This document shows, in pieces, positions 45,455 to 55,008 of a DNA stretch of 64,000 nt. The notes under the pieces were generated by a model. That model saw only the letters and a program-made list of their open reading frames with translations, ran no database searches and was not told where the DNA came from. The position numbers were made by a program, and so were the translations under genes. The DNA is from JAISFI01 sp031552335 (GTDB lineage Bacteria > Bacteroidota > Bacteroidia > Bacteroidales > Azobacteroidaceae). Where the stretch lies: assembly GCA_031552335.1 (NCBI GenBank), contig JAVBMQ010000124.1, positions 1 to 64,000 on the forward strand, in the 5' to 3' direction. The first letter of the stretch is position 1; each line of letters begins with the position of its first letter.

Positions 45455-48253
45455 TTATTTTCTCAAAGAAACACCCGATTCTTTCAGAAACTCCAGTGGA
45501 GTCTGACCTGTAATCTTTTTGAAGACCAGAAAAAAAGAGCTCCGGGAATTGAAACCACATTCTTCTGCTAATGCTGTCAGCGTATATTGCTGAGCCATCT
45601 TGTCCCGGGCCTTTTGTTTGAAGGCATCGACCCGGTATTTATTCACAAAATCCGTGAAATTAATTGATAAATATTGGTTGAGAACCTGTGAGATCTTGGC
45701 TTGCGGATATTTGATATGCACGGAAACATCCATTAATTTCAATCTGGAATTGAGGTAAGGTTTTTCTTCCTCCATATATTGCTGCAAAATCCGGTAAATA
45801 GTTTCAGACTCTTCTTCCTCCAATTTGGAATTTTTATATTTAGGTTGAGAATCTGTTTGTTTTTTATTGACAGACAGATTCCTGAACTTTCTGAGCAATG
45901 TCTGGTAATAATAAATGGCTGTCAGCAGAATCAATACAATAACGGCTCCCCAGATAAGCATGCTGTAGGATTTGCTTTTTTCTATTACAAGCGTTCTTTC
46001 CGGTTCCAGGCTCCCGGCTCTTCTGATATGGAGTTTATAACTTCCCGGTTTTAATTCTGCATAATTGATTTGATTTTGTCCTGTAAGTTTAAGCCAGGAA
46101 CTATCCCTTCCATCTAATTTGTATTCGAAGATTTCTCCTTTCAGATAATTAAAATCCAGGCCGGAGAAACGGATGTCAATGTTGTTGGCAGAAGCGCCTA
46201 ACTTGATATTTGTCGTATATTCGGGAGTAAATGGAGATAGATTACTTTCGGTTTCAATTTTCTTTCCTCCGATATGTAATGATGTGATAATGATTGGACT
46301 GAGAGGTTTTTTCGACATTTTTTCGGAAGGAAGCGTATTTAAAAGTCCTTTTTCATTGGCCCACCAAATCCGTCCGTCTGTATCTTTCTGGACCACATGA
46401 TTGAACATGGGAGCCGGTATCCCGTCGGTCAGGGTAAAGATGGAATAATCGTTTGTCTGTTTGTCATATCTGACCAAGCCCTTAGCAGTTGCAATCCATA
46501 TATATCCATAGTTATCTTCAATCACACTGATAGCAAAAACATCAGGCAGGATATTTTTGTCTGTGAAATGTTGATACGATTTTCCGTCATTGTTTATCCG
46601 GAAAAGTCCGCTTTTTTCACTGCACAGCCAAATATCGTTGTTTTGATCCTGATAGATATGCCGGATCAGCTTCAACTGTGGTTTTAATGGTTGAGGAATA
46701 ATACCGGGAATAAATTTCCGGGTATGGATATCAAAAATACACATGCCTTCGGAAGCAGCTACCCATATCCGGTTTTGATTATCGCACAGGATGCTGTAAA
46801 TCGAATTGTTGGTCAACTTTGAATTGGACGAAGTATATTGTTCTACTTTTCCTGTGGCAGGGGTATATCCGATCAGTCCGTTTAATGTACCAAACCAAAT
46901 ACATCCGCTTTGATCCCGGCAGGTAGAATAAAAGGAATTGTTTGTGAAGGCAGTATTTTGGCTGATAGTCGATAATGTCAGATTTTTTGGGTCAAACGTT
47001 AGTAATCCGCCACCATAAGTACCTATCAGAAAAGCATCCTCCCAAGGAAAGATGTTCAGGATAATATCCGATTTCAACACAGGGTTATCGGCTGATGAAA
47101 ATTTCTTGCAGATATTTTCTTTCTCAGAAATGTAATAAAAACCTTCCCGGGTACCGATGATTTTCCGTCCGTCATTTCCTGTCCAGAAAGAGCGGATATT
47201 CAGATCTCTGGTATTCAATTCGTTTTTATAGTCATAAATGTCGAATATACCTTTATCCGGGATGTTATAGTTCAGTCCGGCAAAAAAAGTCCCGATCCAG
47301 TAAATATCTCCATCTTTCAGGAAAGCGTATGCCGCATTTGAACTGATACTGGAAGGGTCTTTGGACAGATGTGTAATTGTTTCTACCTGCTTGTCTGATA
47401 ATGAAATAATCTGCATTCCACCACCATTGGTGCCTGCATATAGTTTACCATCGGCATAAGTGAGATTCAGGATACAATCGTTATTGAGTTTTTTGAAAGG
47501 ACGGAATGTCTGGCTTGCCGGATAGAAAACAAGTATTCCCGTACTTTCGGACCCAATATAAATTTCATTTCCGATCATTGTCAGACATAGAAATTTGTTG
47601 CTTGCCGGATTGTCTTTTGAATATTTGAAAATACCGGATTGACCGGTTTGCGTATTGTAGTAAGACAAACCATTATCAGTAGCCATCCAACAGATATCAT
47701 GGTTATCAAAACACATTCCATTTACAACCGGTATTCCAGTGGTATCTTGTGGTACTGATGTTACATTTTTTTCTTTTTTCACATAAAGACCTTTATCAGA
47801 GCCAATGTAAAGCATGTTTTTATGGATGTTCAGGCTTCTGACGGGGATAGCCCTCTGCTTGTTCAATATAATTTTTTCTGTATTTCCTGTCTTTTTATTT
47901 ATACATTTCAAACCCGTATTGGATCCGATATATAAATAAATGGAATCAGACTCACAAATAGAAAAGATGGTCTCATTGTTAAATGCCGGATATATATCAA
48001 TGTTTATTCCATCGAAACGATTTAAACCGTTTTGCGTGCCCAACCAGATAAAACCTTGAGAATCTTTGTAAATAACATTGATTGTATTATTTGATAAGCC
48101 ATTTTCCATATTGATATTCCGGAAAGAAGGTTCCGAAGCAATAATCTGGAATGAAGAAAGGAGCAAAAAACAGACCATACAGATTTGGCATAAAGAAAAA
48201 ATACATTTCTGTTTTTTATCAAAAAAAAAGTAATATCCGGAACGATTCTTCAT
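45455..48253 (-). CDS. Second membrane-anchored propeller-AraC regulator without kinase
   Basis: A 932-aa protein with the architecture of the regulator at 12362: N-terminal membrane/signal segment (CMVCFLLLSSFQIIAS), propellers (about 45-680; GFIWLGTQNGLNRFDG), Y_Y_Y domain (about 690-755), one membrane helix (about 761-785, IWGAVIVLILLTAIYYY) and AraC HTH (about 830-928; LAEECGFNSRSSFFLVFKKITG). No kinase or receiver domain is present. The two share long identical stretches such as NFTDFVNKYRV. It is divergent from the TPR-kinase gene and sits upstream of the HTCS; its target is unknown. Confidence 0.85.
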   Translation of the reverse strand: MKNRSGYYFFFDKKQKCIFSLCQICMVCFLLLSSFQIIASEPSFRNINMENGLSNNTINVIYKDSQGFIWLGTQNGLNRFDGINIDIYPAFNNETIFSICESDSIYLYIGSNTGLKCINKKTGNTEKIILNKQRAIPVRSLNIHKNMLYIGSDKGLYVKKEKNVTSVPQDTTGIPVVNGMCFDNHDICWMATDNGLSYYNTQTGQSGIFKYSKDNPASNKFLCLTMIGNEIYIGSESTGILVFYPASQTFRPFKKLNNDCILNLTYADGKLYAGTNGGGMQIISLSDKQVETITHLSKDPSSISSNAAYAFLKDGDIYWIGTFFAGLNYNIPDKGIFDIYDYKNELNTRDLNIRSFWTGNDGRKIIGTREGFYYISEKENICKKFSSADNPVLKSDIILNIFPWEDAFLIGTYGGGLLTFDPKNLTLSTISQNTAFTNNSFYSTCRDQSGCIWFGTLNGLIGYTPATGKVEQYTSSNSKLTNNSIYSILCDNQNRIWVAASEGMCIFDIHTRKFIPGIIPQPLKPQLKLIRHIYQDQNNDIWLCSEKSGLFRINNDGKSYQHFTDKNILPDVFAISVIEDNYGYIWIATAKGLVRYDKQTNDYSIFTLTDGIPAPMFNHVVQKDTDGRIWWANEKGLLNTLPSEKMSKKPLSPIIITSLHIGGKKIETESNLSPFTPEYTTNIKLGASANNIDIRFSGLDFNYLKGEIFEYKLDGRDSSWLKLTGQNQINYAELKPGSYKLHIRRAGSLEPERTLVIEKSKSYSMLIWGAVIVLILLTAIYYYQTLLRKFRNLSVNKKQTDSQPKYKNSKLEEEESETIYRILQQYMEEEKPYLNSRLKLMDVSVHIKYPQAKISQVLNQYLSINFTDFVNKYRVDAFKQKARDKMAQQYTLTALAEECGFNSRSSFFLVFKKITGQTPLEFLKESGVSLRK

Positions 48254-48300
48254 ATTGTTTGGTGCACTTAAAATAGCAATGGCTTTTTTATATGCAATGA

Positions 48301-48308
48301 CAAAGTTA
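48301..48308 (-). promoter_or_regulatory. Possible -7 box TAACTTTG for the propeller-AraC gene
   Basis: An exact TAnnTTTG on the minus strand, about 48 nt before the start at 48253. The -33 position is not a clear TTTG. It shares a 110-bp divergent region with the plus-strand kinase gene. Confidence 0.45.
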
Positions 48309-48350
48309 AAACATAAAAGGGATAGTTTTTACTTTTTAATGAAAAATAAT

Positions 48351-48358
48351 TATCTTTG
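48351..48358 (+). promoter_or_regulatory. TATCTTTG box immediately before the TPR-kinase start
   Basis: An exact TAnnTTTG ending 6 nt before the ATG at 48365. If real, transcription would begin at or next to the start codon, giving a nearly leaderless mRNA. There is no strong -33 element, so it may be chance. Confidence 0.3.
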
Positions 48359-48364
48359 TTTCCC

Positions 48365-50563
48365 ATGAAAAACCCAATTTTCTTTTTCATATTTTCATCA
48401 ATTTTCCTGTTTGTTGCCTGTGGCAAGCGAGAGCAAACCGGAGAACAGCTACTTATTGACCAATTAAACCGGGATGCTTTTGCTTACAGATACAGGAATA
48501 TAGACTCTTCCAAAATAATCTCAGAAAAAGTATTGGAACGGATAAAAACATACGATCCGAATTACTGGGACGGAAAAGCCCGGGCTCTGAACACCCTTGC
48601 ATATGCTTGTTTCCTTACATCTGATTTTGACATAGCAAGAAAGTATATTGATTCCGTTCAGCATATTCCGGTTAATTATGCGAATAAAGAAATCGAAGAA
48701 ACTATTTCCAAGACTATAGAAGCCCGTTTGTTATTGAGAGAATGTAAATATGTTGAGGCTTTTACCATTTATGATAGTCTCATTACCATATTCAATCAAG
48801 CTCCCAGCATACTGAAATACAACGATTTTATTCCTGCAAAATATGACAAGGGGCGTTACTATTGGGCTAAGTCTGAATATTTGATCGGAAATGCAGTTTT
48901 GAATTATTATTACCGGAATACCGATCTGACTGAGATCATGAAGTATCTTCGTGAAGCGGAAAATGATACCCGCCTGCATATTGATACAACCCAGTTGTCG
49001 ATTTTATACTATACTTTTGCCGGCGCTTACGGAGAATCCGACCATTTTGATATCGAAAAATTGAATGAATCGTTTGATTATATCGAAAAAGGTTTATCTG
49101 TATTGTCCGACCCGCATAGCAGTAATACATATTATGTAGCCAATAATTATCAGATATTGGGTGCAATATTAGCAGAAGAGAAAGTGCAAAGGTGGATTGC
49201 CGGAAATGATACAACCAGGAATAAACTCAATCGTATCAAGGAGAAGTATCTGGTTGGGAAATACGGATGGACTGTTGATGAGGTGCAAAGCGATACTTTT
49301 GTGTTGTTACTTTATGAAAAATCGGATGCCTTATTTAAAGAATGTGGTGATCCTTATCAGGTTATGGCTTCCGGTTTCAGTATAGGGAACTATTATCTCC
49401 AACATAATGATACGGCGAAAGCAAAAATGTATTTTTATAAATGTATCGAACCGGGATACCCTTTGCTGGATTTTACCATCAAGTGGAGAAAGGATGTTTA
49501 CGAGGCTTTGCTGCAAACCCTTGCTCCTGAAGAAAATACGGTTGATCAGGCCAAAGAGTGGTTCCGGATTTATTCGGAAACTTCGGATATGATAGCAAAA
49601 AATACGAAGGTCGATTATAAAATGCAGCAGGAGAACGAAAAGAACAAAAGCGATAGCAAGCGATCCAAATATATTGCCTGGATAATTGTTTCTATTCTTA
49701 TACTTACTGTTATCTACCTGTATCATTCAATCGTTCAGAATAAAAAACTGAAAGAAGTGCAGGCTGACTTACAATTGCGTAATAAAGAACTGGAAGATTC
49801 TCAATCCGACCTGGAATTTGTTCAGCAAAAATTGATCGAACAGAAACGGATGGAATTGCTGACCTATGTTGTTCGCGGAATTTCCCATGAATTGTCTCAG
49901 CCTTTGGGGACCATGACGCAGACATTGTTCAATACATCAGAAGTGGCTAATATGATCAAAAACGATTGGAAAGAAATGTCGGGAAGTGAGTTTGAAACTC
50001 ATGTGGAGGATATTATTTCCGATCTGAAAATCATTTCTCAAAGTAAAGATATTATTACAGATCTTATCAAATCATTCCGGAATATTATCAAAGAAAATAT
50101 TGTCGATTCGGAAACGGAATTTAACCTGAAACAGCGGATAGAAGACATTGTTAAAATTGTCAGACCCAGTATCAGAAGCAATATCGAATTGATTATTGAT
50201 TGTGATGAACAGATGATGGTCAGGAGTTTCCCATTGTTACTGGGGCAGGTTATTACAAACCTGCTTGCAAATGCCAACCAACATGCTTTCCCGAATGCCA
50301 ATGCGCATAATAATGTTATCCGCGTTATTTGTAAGAAGGAAGCTCATGACCTGATTATCCAATGTGTGGATAATGGAATCGGTATTCCGGAAAATGAATT
50401 GGAGAAACTCTGCCAGCCGTTTGTTACCAAGACCAATACAAACCTCGGACTGGGTTTGTTCCTGATTAAAAATATCGTAGAACAATATATGAATGGAAAA
50501 ATACTTTTTGTATCGAATAAAGGACTTTCCGTTACAATACATATCCCGAACATTATTTTATAG
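48365..50563 (+). CDS. TPR-containing histidine kinase (lipoprotein-like N-terminus)
   Basis: A 732-aa protein from the ATG at 48365; an in-frame TTG lies at 48356. The N-terminus has a lipobox-like FLFVACGKRE; a helical TPR-like sensor region runs to about 430, a membrane helix lies at about 436-458 (YIAWIIVSILILTVIYLY), then a coiled coil. The dimerisation box is RGISHELSQPLGTMTQ with His near 507, followed by an HATPase (NLLANANQHAF, VDNGIGIPENELEKL, GLGLFLIKNIVEQY). The kinase is complete and pairs with the response regulator whose gene starts 9 nt after its stop. TPR sensors in Bacteroidota respond to poorly known signals. Confidence 0.85.
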   Translation: MKNPIFFFIFSSIFLFVACGKREQTGEQLLIDQLNRDAFAYRYRNIDSSKIISEKVLERIKTYDPNYWDGKARALNTLAYACFLTSDFDIARKYIDSVQHIPVNYANKEIEETISKTIEARLLLRECKYVEAFTIYDSLITIFNQAPSILKYNDFIPAKYDKGRYYWAKSEYLIGNAVLNYYYRNTDLTEIMKYLREAENDTRLHIDTTQLSILYYTFAGAYGESDHFDIEKLNESFDYIEKGLSVLSDPHSSNTYYVANNYQILGAILAEEKVQRWIAGNDTTRNKLNRIKEKYLVGKYGWTVDEVQSDTFVLLLYEKSDALFKECGDPYQVMASGFSIGNYYLQHNDTAKAKMYFYKCIEPGYPLLDFTIKWRKDVYEALLQTLAPEENTVDQAKEWFRIYSETSDMIAKNTKVDYKMQQENEKNKSDSKRSKYIAWIIVSILILTVIYLYHSIVQNKKLKEVQADLQLRNKELEDSQSDLEFVQQKLIEQKRMELLTYVVRGISHELSQPLGTMTQTLFNTSEVANMIKNDWKEMSGSEFETHVEDIISDLKIISQSKDIITDLIKSFRNIIKENIVDSETEFNLKQRIEDIVKIVRPSIRSNIELIIDCDEQMMVRSFPLLLGQVITNLLANANQHAFPNANAHNNVIRVICKKEAHDLIIQCVDNGIGIPENELEKLCQPFVTKTNTNLGLGLFLIKNIVEQYMNGKILFVSNKGLSVTIHIPNIIL

Positions 50564-50572
50564 TAATTTAAG

Positions 50573-52081
50573 ATGGATTTTAAAGAGAACACCACTTCAT
50601 CAGGAAAGAACACCGGTAAATATGTGAATATCTTTATTGTTGATGATAATGATTTTTACCGGGATGTGCTGGAAAAGAGATTTGCAAGAAGCAAATTTGA
50701 TAAGGATACTTCATATGCGACAATTACAGCTAATAGCGCCAGAAATGCAATGGAGAAAGTCGGAGGCAACTTGCCGCAAATAGATGCCTTCATTATTGAT
50801 ATCCGGATGGAAACGGATGATGCGGGTATTACGCTGATTGAATATATCCGGAGGAAAGATAAATTCAGATTTGTTCCGATTGTTGTAATTACCGGTCAGC
50901 CGGGTGAATATTCTGAAAAAAGAATACGCAAGGAATACTTGATTCATGGCTATATCAATAAGTCGGATAATGTGGATGTGCTGGAAGAAGTTAAGAAGAT
51001 CATCCTTGCTCATAAGAAATCACAACTAGGCGAACTTCAGAACTCCAGAATACAGATTGAAGAGGAAATGGGTTCCTGTCAGCGGATGCAAGAGGTCTTC
51101 GAGCAGGCCGAAAATTGCAGTCGGATCAAACATCCTGTCATTTATATTGATGGGGAAACGGGAACGGGAAAGTCTTTGATTGCCGAATATTTTCATCAGA
51201 TAAGTCCCGGGGAAGGAATCTTTGTGGGTTACAATTGCAGTTTGCCGGTAGGTACGGATGAAAATATCCTGAAAAGCATTCTTTTTGGGGCTCGTAAAGG
51301 TTTCCTTAGTGCAGACCACAAAGGGAATGATGGTTTGATTGCTCAGGCCGAGAATGGAACGCTTTTTTTAGATGAATTCCAACATGTCAGTCTTGAAATA
51401 CAAGCGATGTTGATCAAGGTGATTGAGAATAGAGAATATAGACCGCTTGGTTCGGAAGAAATCAAAAAATGCAAGGTTACTTTCTTAATCGCAGGGAATA
51501 AAAATATAAAAACACTGTTGGAGGAAAAACGAATCCGGGAGGATTTTTATTACAGGATACACGATATCATTCATGTTCCTTCATTGAGGGAACGGAGAAG
51601 TGATATCCCTCATTTTATCGATAAATTTCTGAGAGACAGTACCCGGAGCTTGCGAAAATATGTTTCGATCTCGGAAGATGCCAGAGAGAAACTCGAAAAA
51701 TATTCCTGGCCGGGGAATGTCCGTCAACTGAAAAACGTAATTGAACGTGCTGTCTTGCATTGCAAGGGCTTTGAAATTACAGTTCGTGATATCAGACTGG
51801 AAGATTTTGACCAGGAAGAACGAAAACCGGTAGAAATGGTCTCCGGTAATTTTTATGCAGATCTGAAATCTTTGATACAAAGCTATCTGGATCAGAATAA
51901 AAATATAGTTGCTGCCAAAAATCCGAAGGAGAGGGAAGTTCTTATCGATTTCGATGAATATAAAATGACAATCCTGGATGTGTTTATGGGGGAAACCAAC
52001 AACAACCAGAAAGCAACTGCCGAATTATTGGGAATTTCCGTTGAACAGCTAAGGACATTATTGAAAAAATTCCCGAAATGA
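50573..52081 (+). CDS. NtrC-like response regulator with degenerate GAFTGA loop
   Basis: A 502-aa protein: receiver (about 18-140; IVDDNDFYRD, FIIDIRMETDDAG with the phospho-Asp), AAA+ domain (about 165-390; Walker A GETGTGKS near 193, Walker B GTLFLDEF, arginine-finger region REDFYYRIHD, WPGNVRQLKNVIERA) and a C-terminal Fis-type HTH (QKATAELLGISVEQLRTLLKKF). Where sigma-54 activators have ELFGxxKGAFTGA, this protein reads ILFGARKGFLSADHKG, so the loop that contacts sigma-54 is not conserved. It may not activate sigma-54 promoters in the usual way. It forms an operon with the TPR kinase. Confidence 0.88.
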   Translation: MDFKENTTSSGKNTGKYVNIFIVDDNDFYRDVLEKRFARSKFDKDTSYATITANSARNAMEKVGGNLPQIDAFIIDIRMETDDAGITLIEYIRRKDKFRFVPIVVITGQPGEYSEKRIRKEYLIHGYINKSDNVDVLEEVKKIILAHKKSQLGELQNSRIQIEEEMGSCQRMQEVFEQAENCSRIKHPVIYIDGETGTGKSLIAEYFHQISPGEGIFVGYNCSLPVGTDENILKSILFGARKGFLSADHKGNDGLIAQAENGTLFLDEFQHVSLEIQAMLIKVIENREYRPLGSEEIKKCKVTFLIAGNKNIKTLLEEKRIREDFYYRIHDIIHVPSLRERRSDIPHFIDKFLRDSTRSLRKYVSISEDAREKLEKYSWPGNVRQLKNVIERAVLHCKGFEITVRDIRLEDFDQEERKPVEMVSGNFYADLKSLIQSYLDQNKNIVAAKNPKEREVLIDFDEYKMTILDVFMGETNNNQKATAELLGISVEQLRTLLKKFPK

Positions 52082-52140
52082 TTTGCCGCGCACCCATCGG
52101 ACGCTTCCTTAGTAAGTGGTGGACTCAAATCACTGTGTTT
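52081..52140. repeat. Degenerate half of the palindromic element family
   Basis: GATTTGCCGCGCACCCATCGG, then ACGCTTCCTTAGTAAG and CACTGTGTTT, resemble the left half of the element at 33.6 kb (GATTTGCACCCAACGGGCGC, then CCTAGTAAGCAGTGG). It joins directly to the response-regulator stop codon, and no mirror half is present. Confidence 0.65.
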
Positions 52141-52142
52141 CA

Positions 52143-52199
52143 TCTCCCGTAGGGAGTAAATATAGATAACCCCTTGCAAAGCGAAGCGTAGCTCGGGGA
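52143..52199. repeat. Dispersed ~57-bp repeat, copy 2
   Basis: TAGGGAGTAAATATAGATAA, then CCCCTTGCAAAGCGAAGCG and AGCTCGGGG, nearly identical to 22136-22196. It lies in the 294-bp gap after the response regulator; the remainder up to 52375 is AT-rich without an ORF. Confidence 0.8.
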
Positions 52200-52375
52200 T
52201 ATTGCAATAAGGCAAAAGAAGTCGCAATATGGCATTGCAATTTTACATCCCCTTATTTCTCTTATTTCCTAATGAGTTGATGTTTTGTAAATTATAACAT
52301 ATGGTATAACTTTTGTTTTAAGAACTAAAAAAGATCCGCAATTATCTTAAAATTAATTTGTAAAAAATAAATGCC

Positions 52376-54874
52376 ATGAAAAAATTGATTCAACTGCTGT
52401 TTCTGTGTCTCTGTTTCGTCGCACTTCCTGCTTTTTCACAGCAAGACACCATTGTCCGTAAATTGGAAAATTTTGTATTGAACGTCAATACATTCAATTA
52501 CTTATTTCCACAGGAAAAGGTATATCTTCATTTTGATAACACAGGTTATTATTTAGGAGAAAAAATTTGGTTCAAGGCTTATGTGGTATTTGGAGAACAA
52601 AATTTATATACGGAAATGAGCCGGGTGCTTTACGTCGAATTATTAAGTCCGGAAGGTGATATTGTGGAAACCCAAAAGTTGAAAATTGAGGATGGGCAAT
52701 GTTCCGGAAGTTTTTTATTGAAAGACGATTTTTTCGGTGGTTTTTATGAAGTCCGGGCATATACCAAAGTAATGCTGAATTTTGGCAAGGAAACTGTTTT
52801 TAGCCGTGTTTTTCCTGTTTTTGATAAACCATCTAAAGAGGGTGAATATGGTAAACTTTCTATGAACTTTCGTGCTCATAGTCAAAAGATACCTTTCAAA
52901 CGGGAGGATCCGGAAGAAAAGCTAAAGGATATCAATCTCTCTTTCTTTCCGGAGGGTGGACAATTGGTAAAAGGTGTAAGTTCCCGTGTAGCATTCAAAG
53001 CAACAAATGATAAAGGAATGGGTATTTCTGTAAAAGGTGTGCTTTATAACAAGGAAAAAGAAGATATCGCTTCATTTGTTTCATATCATGACGGAATGGG
53101 TTTCTTCGAGTTTACCCCGGATGAAGGTCAATATATGGTTCGGATCAATTATGAGGGCAAGGAACGCTCATTCAAAATGCCTCAGGCGGAAAGCCTTGGT
53201 TATGTAATGCGTGTAGACAACTTGCGGGATGATTATATGTATATCCAGTTGCTGGGAATTCCGGATAGTTCGCCGGAAAAGTTAGGTTTGTCTTTTGCTT
53301 GTCGGGGAAAAATTTATGCTTTTGAAGCCATTTCATTGGATGAAACAGGAAAATGTATGTTGAAAATGCCTAAGATCAATTTACCGGCAGGAGTAAATCA
53401 ACTTACCTTGTTTAATGCAGAAGGACGGATCTATGCCGAACGCTTAGCTTTTATAAATCATTCTGCCGAACGCTTATCTGTTACACAAACGCAAAATAAA
53501 AAATCATACCAACCTTTTGAAAAAGTAGAAATGGGTTTTTCTGTAAATGACAAGATGGGGAATCCGGTGAAAACATCATTCTCTTTATCAGTCAGGGATT
53601 ACTCGTCGGAGATAGGTGTCTGGCAGGAAAATATTGAAACAAATCTTCTTTTATCTTCTGATTTGAAAGGTTTTATCAATGATGCCGAGTATTACTTTGG
53701 ACCGGATGACAGACAACATCGCTTAGCGGCCGATTTGTTGATGATGGTGCAGGGATGGAGACGTTATTCCTGGGAGGTCATGGCTGGAGTCAAAAAAATG
53801 GACTTTCCGCATAAAATTGAAAAAGGTATTGTGATAGACGGACAGGTTTTATCTGTTTTCAAAAAAAAGGGAAAGAAAAATTTGGAAGTAACGATGTGGA
53901 TGTATTCCGAAGGAGGAGAATCTCAACAGGGGATTTGTCCGACAGATGATGAAGGGCGCTTCAATTTTCTTCCGAAAGATTTTTATGGTACTTGGGATTT
54001 GTCTTTGCAAACAAAGGAAAAGGGAAAACGAAAGGAAAACAGGATTTTGTTAAACAGACTGTTTGCTCCGGATGCAAGAGCTTATACCGCTTTTGATACA
54101 CGGGTGTTGGAAAGAGAGGAAACTATTTCTCAACCGGAAGTGAAGGAAGAAAGCGTACCTGCTATGACAGAGGAAGATACATTGGATTTGCACAAAATAA
54201 TAGTAAATACGCATCTCTTACCTCTGGCAACGATAAAAGAAAAGAGGCCTTGGGATATGAAAAATGAAGGACTCCGTTTCGCAAATATTGTGTATGATGT
54301 ACGGAAAGAGGTCTCAGATCTGGAAGATCAGGGTAAAGATTATGTAAATGATTACAAGGAATTTTTAGTTCAGAAAAACAAGTATTTTACACTGACATAC
54401 GGAAGTAGCGGATATGGAGACTTGAAATATAAAAATAGGCCGGTAAACGTTCTTATTAATAATAGAACTCCCTTTTATTTAGAACAAATATATCTATCTG
54501 ATATAGAATCTATCATCATATCTGAGTCGCCAACCGCCGCAACCCTTTATGGAGGTGAAAGCGGATCTGTAGTCGTATATCTGTATACTTATAAAAAAGG
54601 ACAAGGCAGAGAATCTCCTAGAGGTATCCGTCAAACCAAACTCCAGGGATTTGCTACCCTTCAGGAATTTTACAATCCGGATTATACCGGTGGTGTTTTA
54701 CCGGATGAAAAGGATTACCGGCGCACATTGTACTGGAATCCGGATGTCAAAACGGATGCCACAGGCAAAGTTTCTGTCATTTTTTATAATAACAGTTCGT
54801 GCCAGAAAATGACAATCAGTGCAGAAGGTCTGACAAAACAAGGTATTCCTGTAGTATATAATTCTAATAATTGA
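52376..54874 (+). CDS. Secreted MG2-like / TonB-plug-like surface protein
   Basis: An 832-aa protein with a signal peptide (ends LPAFSQ). The N-terminal domain (about 40-140) shows YLFPQEKVYLHFDNTGYYLGEKIWFKAY, typical of Bacteroidota proteins related to the alpha-2-macroglobulin MG2 fold. Several beta-sandwich domains follow, and near residues 690-740 a plug-like segment (NVLINNRTPFYLEQIYLSDIESI, then ATLYGGESGSVVVYLYT) recalls the end of a TonB receptor plug. No barrel follows, so it is probably a periplasmic or surface protein, not a receptor. Function unknown. It precedes an M28 peptidase gene. Confidence 0.65.
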   Translation: MKKLIQLLFLCLCFVALPAFSQQDTIVRKLENFVLNVNTFNYLFPQEKVYLHFDNTGYYLGEKIWFKAYVVFGEQNLYTEMSRVLYVELLSPEGDIVETQKLKIEDGQCSGSFLLKDDFFGGFYEVRAYTKVMLNFGKETVFSRVFPVFDKPSKEGEYGKLSMNFRAHSQKIPFKREDPEEKLKDINLSFFPEGGQLVKGVSSRVAFKATNDKGMGISVKGVLYNKEKEDIASFVSYHDGMGFFEFTPDEGQYMVRINYEGKERSFKMPQAESLGYVMRVDNLRDDYMYIQLLGIPDSSPEKLGLSFACRGKIYAFEAISLDETGKCMLKMPKINLPAGVNQLTLFNAEGRIYAERLAFINHSAERLSVTQTQNKKSYQPFEKVEMGFSVNDKMGNPVKTSFSLSVRDYSSEIGVWQENIETNLLLSSDLKGFINDAEYYFGPDDRQHRLAADLLMMVQGWRRYSWEVMAGVKKMDFPHKIEKGIVIDGQVLSVFKKKGKKNLEVTMWMYSEGGESQQGICPTDDEGRFNFLPKDFYGTWDLSLQTKEKGKRKENRILLNRLFAPDARAYTAFDTRVLEREETISQPEVKEESVPAMTEEDTLDLHKIIVNTHLLPLATIKEKRPWDMKNEGLRFANIVYDVRKEVSDLEDQGKDYVNDYKEFLVQKNKYFTLTYGSSGYGDLKYKNRPVNVLINNRTPFYLEQIYLSDIESIIISESPTAATLYGGESGSVVVYLYTYKKGQGRESPRGIRQTKLQGFATLQEFYNPDYTGGVLPDEKDYRRTLYWNPDVKTDATGKVSVIFYNNSSCQKMTISAEGLTKQGIPVVYNSNN

Positions 54875-54891
54875 TATATCTTTGTTCCTGT

Positions 54892-54925
54892 TTTGTAGAG
54901 ACGCAATGCATTGCGTCTCTACAAA
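54892..54925. repeat. Perfect 34-bp palindrome
   Basis: TTTGTAGAGACGCAATG is followed directly by its exact complement, giving 17 bp per arm with no loop. It lies between the MG2-like gene and the M28 gene. It may act as a terminator, though no T-tract follows. Confidence 0.85.
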
Positions 54926-55008
54926 GTTTGTATGGATTTGCAAAGTATGCAGATAAGCATCATAATATAATTTGCAAGGAAGATTATTTTTAACTTTCAA
55001 TTTCTAAA

